DNA of 64,000 nt, taken from the NCBI GenBank assembly GCA_022511425.1, contig JAFLRO010000004.1, positions 1-64,000 of the forward strand, written 5' to 3'. The translations under genes and the position numbers were made by a program. Each line of letters starts with the position of its first letter. Positions within the stretch are counted from its first letter, which is position 1. A model generated the notes under the pieces. It had not been told where the DNA came from. It searched no databases and worked only from the letters and a program-made list of their open reading frames with translations. Positions 59,660 through 64,000 of the stretch are shown here, in pieces. Source of the stretch: Acetatifactor sp. (GTDB lineage Bacteria > Bacillota > Clostridia > Lachnospirales > Lachnospiraceae).

Positions 59660-62212
59660 CTACTTCTTCAACAATGTCTGCAGCACTTCCATCAGATTTT
59701 CCACGTTGATAGGCTTCGATACATGGGCATTCATGCCGCTGTTCATTGCGTTCTGTTTATCCTCATCAAAAGCATTGGCGGTCATGGCCACCACCGGTAT
59801 GGAAGCAAGTTCCTTATCCTCCAGAGCCCGTATGGCTCTTGTGGCGTCGTACCCGTTCATAATGGGCATCTGCACATCCATCAGAATCAAATCGTAATAA
59901 CCATGCTGAGAATTTTTGACCTTCTCCACCGCAATGGTTCCATCCTCCGCTGTCTCTATGACGAATCCGCTTTCTTCCAAAATCTCTTGGGCAATCTCGC
60001 GGTTCAATTCGTTGTCCTCTACCAACAGAATCCGCTTGCCCTTCAGTTCCACACCGGGATCGGGCAGAATAGCTTCTTCGGCATTAGCTTCAGTTTTGCC
60101 GATAGCGCTGGTCAATACCTCTCTCAGATCGGACAAAAAGATGGGTTTATTGCAGAAGGCAGTGACCCCGGCTGCTCTGGCTTCGTCCTCGATGAGGGTC
60201 CAATCATAGGCGGTCAGAATAATGATGGGAACGGTTTCTCCAACAACAGAGCGAATCTGTCGTGCAACCTCAATGCCGCCAAGGTCGGGCAATGCCCAGT
60301 CGATAATGTATGCATGGAACTCATCATGCATTTCCACTGCCTGCTTGGTATAGAGGACAGCCTCTTTACCCCTCAGGGTCCACTCCACCCGCATGCCAAT
60401 CTGGGTCAGCATCTTTGTAACGCTGTCGCAAGTATTAAAATTATCGTCCACTACCAAGGCCCTGAGCCCTGACAGTTCCTGGATTACCTCTATGGGCTGG
60501 TGCTCAGTCTGAAGCCTGAATTCCAGGTTGATGATATATTCCGTTCCCTTGCCCTGTTGGGTCTCCACGGTAATGGTTCCTCCCATGGCATCAATGATGC
60601 TCTTGGTAATGGCCATTCCCAGGCCGGTACCTTGAATGCCGCTGACAGTGGAAGTCTTTTCCCGCTCAAAGGGTTCAAATACATGTTTCGCAAACTCTTT
60701 GCTCATGCCGATTCCGGTATCTTTTACACGGATTTCATAAGAGCCGTAACCCGTAGGAGCACCCGGATTTTGCTTGATGGTCAGGGATACGGAACCTCCC
60801 GATGGAGTAAATTTGATGGCATTGCTCAAAAGGTTTAGCAATACCTGATTTAAATGCAGCTTGTCGCAGAAGATATCCTCATCCACCACATCCAGGGTAT
60901 CCATAAAGAAATTCAGCTGTTTGGCCTGCATCTGTGTCTGGAGAATATTGCGCATATCCCGGAAGATATCGGAAATGCTGCATTCCTTTTCCTCGATATT
61001 AAGCCGTCCGCTCTCGATACGGCTCATGTCCAGAATGTCATTGATCAAGCTGAGTAGATGATTGCTGGAGGACATGATTTTTGCCAGGTATCCCTGAACA
61101 CGCTCCTGATTGTTTATATTGGTCTGAGCCAGGGTAGTGAAACCGATGATGGCATTCATAGGGGTGCGGATATCGTGGGACATATTGGACAGGAACATTG
61201 TCTTTGCTCGCTCAGCAGCTTCCGCCTTATGCAGTTTCTCCTCCAGCACTGCCTTTTCCACGGCCTTTTCCATAGCGTCAAGAGCATTTTTGCGCATCCA
61301 CAGATAGTAAAGAATCACAAATACAGCGGCAAGGCTTCCGATGATAAGGAATATCTTTCGAACGGAGTAGACATTGGCAAAGGCTTCTTCCTCAGGAACG
61401 GAGACACCGATAGCCCACCGATTGATATTGGCGGGCGCATAGTAAAGGTGAACCCATTTCCCGGTGGACTGAGACCGGTATTCCACGTGTCCGCTCTTAA
61501 GATTCATCATATCCTGCATCTCTTCAAGCCAGTCTGCTCCATCTCTGGTTTCAATGTCGGTGCGATCAGAAATATTTCCAAGCTGCTCCCTCCAGGTATC
61601 CATGATGTAGTCACCGGTATCTGTGTCTATGATATAGACATCGGCACGGGCATTATAGATATTATCGATGTTCAGTACAGAGGGCAACTTCTGGAGGTCG
61701 GTGACACCGAACAACATAGCCACTGTCTCACCGTTCCTTACAATGGGAACAAAGTGGCGGAGCACATAAGTATTGCCGTCAATGATACTGACCATACGGT
61801 TAGATACATGTTCACCCAAGCTCATCTCATCTGCATAAGAAATCTCGCCTCTATTTTGCAGGACAGTGCCGTCGTATGTCATTATGGTATTATCCGGCAG
61901 CAGGATTTCCATAGACATGGTTTCAAACATTGGATTAATTGAGGTCATGACTCTCTGCATGGTATCTGCGTCAAAGCTTGCTGCATTTGCCAGAATATTG
62001 GCGGTAGCATTCAGGATTCGACTGTCCCTGGTCACCTTCTGTGTAATTTCGTCTGTGACGGTCTTGACACCTTCCTCCATACGGAGAAAGCTTCGCTTTT
62101 CAATCAAACTGCTGATCCAGAGGTATGCTGCCAGGAACAACACAGCAAAAACAAAAATCATAATAACAGTCGCGGTGAGATTTCTCTCTCGCATTAAGGC
62201 TTTGTTTTTCAT
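59660..62212 (-). CDS. Hybrid sensor histidine kinase with extracellular sensor region and two receiver domains
   Basis: TM-flanked periplasmic-type sensor, FLSNMSHDIRTPMNAIIGFTTLA H-box, GTGLGMAITKSIIDAMGG, receivers LRALVVDDNFNTCDSV and RILLVEDNELNREIA...DLILMDVQMPIMNGYDATRAIR. Confidence 0.94.
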   Translation of the reverse strand: MKNKALMRERNLTATVIMIFVFAVLFLAAYLWISSLIEKRSFLRMEEGVKTVTDEITQKVTRDSRILNATANILANAASFDADTMQRVMTSINPMFETMSMEILLPDNTIMTYDGTVLQNRGEISYADEMSLGEHVSNRMVSIIDGNTYVLRHFVPIVRNGETVAMLFGVTDLQKLPSVLNIDNIYNARADVYIIDTDTGDYIMDTWREQLGNISDRTDIETRDGADWLEEMQDMMNLKSGHVEYRSQSTGKWVHLYYAPANINRWAIGVSVPEEEAFANVYSVRKIFLIIGSLAAVFVILYYLWMRKNALDAMEKAVEKAVLEEKLHKAEAAERAKTMFLSNMSHDIRTPMNAIIGFTTLAQTNINNQERVQGYLAKIMSSSNHLLSLINDILDMSRIESGRLNIEEKECSISDIFRDMRNILQTQMQAKQLNFFMDTLDVVDEDIFCDKLHLNQVLLNLLSNAIKFTPSGGSVSLTIKQNPGAPTGYGSYEIRVKDTGIGMSKEFAKHVFEPFEREKTSTVSGIQGTGLGMAITKSIIDAMGGTITVETQQGKGTEYIINLEFRLQTEHQPIEVIQELSGLRALVVDDNFNTCDSVTKMLTQIGMRVEWTLRGKEAVLYTKQAVEMHDEFHAYIIDWALPDLGGIEVARQIRSVVGETVPIIILTAYDWTLIEDEARAAGVTAFCNKPIFLSDLREVLTSAIGKTEANAEEAILPDPGVELKGKRILLVEDNELNREIAQEILEESGFVIETAEDGTIAVEKVKNSQHGYYDLILMDVQMPIMNGYDATRAIRALEDKELASIPVVAMTANAFDEDKQNAMNSGMNAHVSKPINVENLMEVLQTLLKK

Positions 62213-62526
62213 CGGTATTTTCCATCTCCTTATAGACACAGATATTGTGAAATTTCTTATAGGTAATTTAGAGTAAGTTCGATAAAATTGTACCATGTTA
62301 TACTATAAAAATCCAGATGTCTTCATAATTATTTTATGCTTAACTATTTTGTGTTTTTGTTTCCGGCAAAACATTTTTCGCAGCTCTGCCATGCAATTAA
62401 TGAGTTGGTTAAATATGCCTTTTAAGTACGAAGTGAAAATTTACTTGCAAAAAGTTGCCTGGGGAGAAATAATGAAGAAAGGAAATTATGCGAAATAACA
62501 GAAAAGCATGTAAGGAGGATAAACAC

Positions 62527-64000
62527 ATGGATCAGAAACATTACAGCACTCCTGTGGATTTGAAACGGATGCAGATCACGGACGAATTCTGGGGCAGGGA
62601 GCAGGAACTGGTGCGCCGGGAGGTGATTCCTTATCAGTGGGAGGCGTTAAATGACCGTATCCCGGAAGCGGCTCCCAGCTATTGTATGCGGAATTTCAAG
62701 GTGGCGGGCAGGATGATGCGGGAGAAGAAGGAGAAGGGATCCGGGTTTGTGGCACCGGCGTATACCTTCCGGGGATTTCAGGCGCTGCCGGAGGATCCGG
62801 CCAATCCCGATCCGGATAAATTTTACGGATTTGTGTTCCAGGACACTGACTTCTCCAAGTGGATCGAGGCGGTGGGATACTCTCTGGTCAATCATCCGGA
62901 TCCAGAGCTGGAGCGGATTGCCGATGAGGCCATCGACATTGTCTGCGCAGCCCAAGCGGAGAACGGTTATCTTGATACATACTATATCATTAATGGCATG
63001 GACAGGATTTTCACCAATCTGCGGGATCATCACGAACTGTATTGCTTCGGCCATTTGACAGAGGGCGCTATCGCCTATTATCAGGCCACGGGCAAGGATA
63101 AGCTGCTGAAGGCTGTAGAGAGATTTGCTGCCTTTATCGGAGAGTGGTTTGGATTCGGTGAAAACCAGAGCAAGGGTTACCCCGGTCATGAGATAGCAGA
63201 GATGGCATTGGCACGGCTCTATGAGGTTACCGGGGAGAAAAAGTATCTGGATCTTGGTAGTTTCTTTTTGGATATGAGAGGACAGAGACCCTATCATTTC
63301 GATTTGGAAGAAAAGGAGTGGGCGGAGCACGACGGCAGACCCTATAGAGCACCCGGAGAGGGGATTCGGCATTTTTATCATCAGGCTCACCTTCCGGTCA
63401 GGGAGCAGACGGAGGCAGTGGGGCATGCGGTGCGTGCAGTGTACCTGTACAGCGGTATGGCGGATGTTGCCAGACTTAAAGATGATCAGGCCATGTACGA
63501 TGCCTGCAAGAGATTGTGGAACAGTATTGTAAAGGAGAAACTTTATGTCACCGGCGGTATTGGAGGCACTCATCTGGGGGAGGCATTCTCTTTCCCTTAT
63601 GACCTGCCCAACGATACGGCTTACTCGGAGACTTGTGCGGCCATTGGCCTTGCTTTCTTTGCCAGAAGAATGCTGGAGATTGAGGCTGTTGGGGAATATG
63701 GAGACGTGATGGAACAGGCTCTGTACAACACGGTACTGGCGGGTATGGCCCTGGACGGCAAGAGCTTCTTTTATGTGAATCCCCTGGAGGTATTTCCGGA
63801 AGCCTGCCATAAGGACGAGCGGAAGTTTCATGTGAAGAGTGTGCGGCAAAAATGGTTCGGCTGCGCCTGCTGTCCGCCTAATATCGCAAGGATTGTGAGC
63901 TCCCTGGGGGCTTATGTATATACGTCAAATCAGGATACACTCTATACGCATCTGTATGTGGGCAGCAAAATGAGCTGTGAGCTTAACGGAAAGCAGCTGG
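62527..64000 (+). CDS. GH127 beta-L-arabinofuranosidase, 3'-truncated by window edge
   Basis: Open frame from ATG 62527 (RBS aaggagg) to the window end, missing from the ORF track: MDQKHYSTPVDLKRMQITDEFWGREQELVRREVIPYQWEAL...GHLTEGAIAYYQATGK...YVTGGIGG...YSETCAAIG...WFGCACCPPNIARI. Confidence 0.92.
   Translation, partial: MDQKHYSTPVDLKRMQITDEFWGREQELVRREVIPYQWEALNDRIPEAAPSYCMRNFKVAGRMMREKKEKGSGFVAPAYTFRGFQALPEDPANPDPDKFYGFVFQDTDFSKWIEAVGYSLVNHPDPELERIADEAIDIVCAAQAENGYLDTYYIINGMDRIFTNLRDHHELYCFGHLTEGAIAYYQATGKDKLLKAVERFAAFIGEWFGFGENQSKGYPGHEIAEMALARLYEVTGEKKYLDLGSFFLDMRGQRPYHFDLEEKEWAEHDGRPYRAPGEGIRHFYHQAHLPVREQTEAVGHAVRAVYLYSGMADVARLKDDQAMYDACKRLWNSIVKEKLYVTGGIGGTHLGEAFSFPYDLPNDTAYSETCAAIGLAFFARRMLEIEAVGEYGDVMEQALYNTVLAGMALDGKSFFYVNPLEVFPEACHKDERKFHVKSVRQKWFGCACCPPNIARIVSSLGAYVYTSNQDTLYTHLYVGSKMSCELNGKQL

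Noticed and set aside
61058-61942. 294-aa plus-strand ORF
   Set aside because: Antisense to the hybrid histidine kinase; composition consistent with a shadow ORF.
62647-63849. 400-aa minus-strand ORF
   Set aside because: Antisense to a clearly coding GH127 gene; no recognisable motifs; typical shadow ORF.
1-64000. CRISPR array, tRNA/rRNA genes, prophage or conjugative modules
   Set aside because: Looked for regularly spaced repeats, tRNA-like cloverleaf ends, and phage structural or relaxase/T4SS proteins; none seen.

Overview
This looks like a chromosomal window from an anaerobic Firmicute, probably a Lachnospiraceae/Clostridia relative. That taxonomy is inferred from gene content and RBS style, not from a search. 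Most of it is ordinary coding sequence: a c-di-GMP gene pair; a hypB / Fe-S flavoprotein / hypA cluster with a divergent amidohydrolase and an asparaginase; an ABC transporter / LytTR / DUF3021 operon; a voltage-gated K+ channel; a dTDP-3-amino-3,6-dideoxyhexose (fdtA/fdtB-like) and lipid-linked glycosylation cluster; GH51 and GH127 arabinofuranosidases (GH127 runs off the right edge and is absent from the ORF track); recQ; two MATE exporters; a T-box-controlled 2-oxoacid:ferredoxin oxidoreductase operon; truA; DUF1538 + tandem PII; carbamate kinase; an LtaS-like enzyme; an AraC-GGDEF fusion; aroA; cysK + Rrf2; a tocopherol-cyclase-like protein; and a hybrid histidine kinase. The most notable non-routine items are: (1) a 927-bp transposon-like element with 39-bp imperfect terminal inverted repeats and a perfect 8-bp target duplication, carrying only a 5'-truncated Cys-rich/GHxW repeat gene fragment; (2) a T-box leader upstream of the oxoacid:ferredoxin oxidoreductase operon; (3) Ni-chaperone genes hypA/hypB flanking a 938-aa Fe-S flavoprotein with no hydrogenase in view; (4) a run of decayed or chimeric genes (ECF sigma factor, its anti-sigma partner, phosphorylase/transglutaminase remnants, a GNAT frameshift, an msrA tail); and (5) a tandem 20-bp repeat plus hairpin around the cysK promoter. 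No tRNA, rRNA, CRISPR array or prophage was seen.
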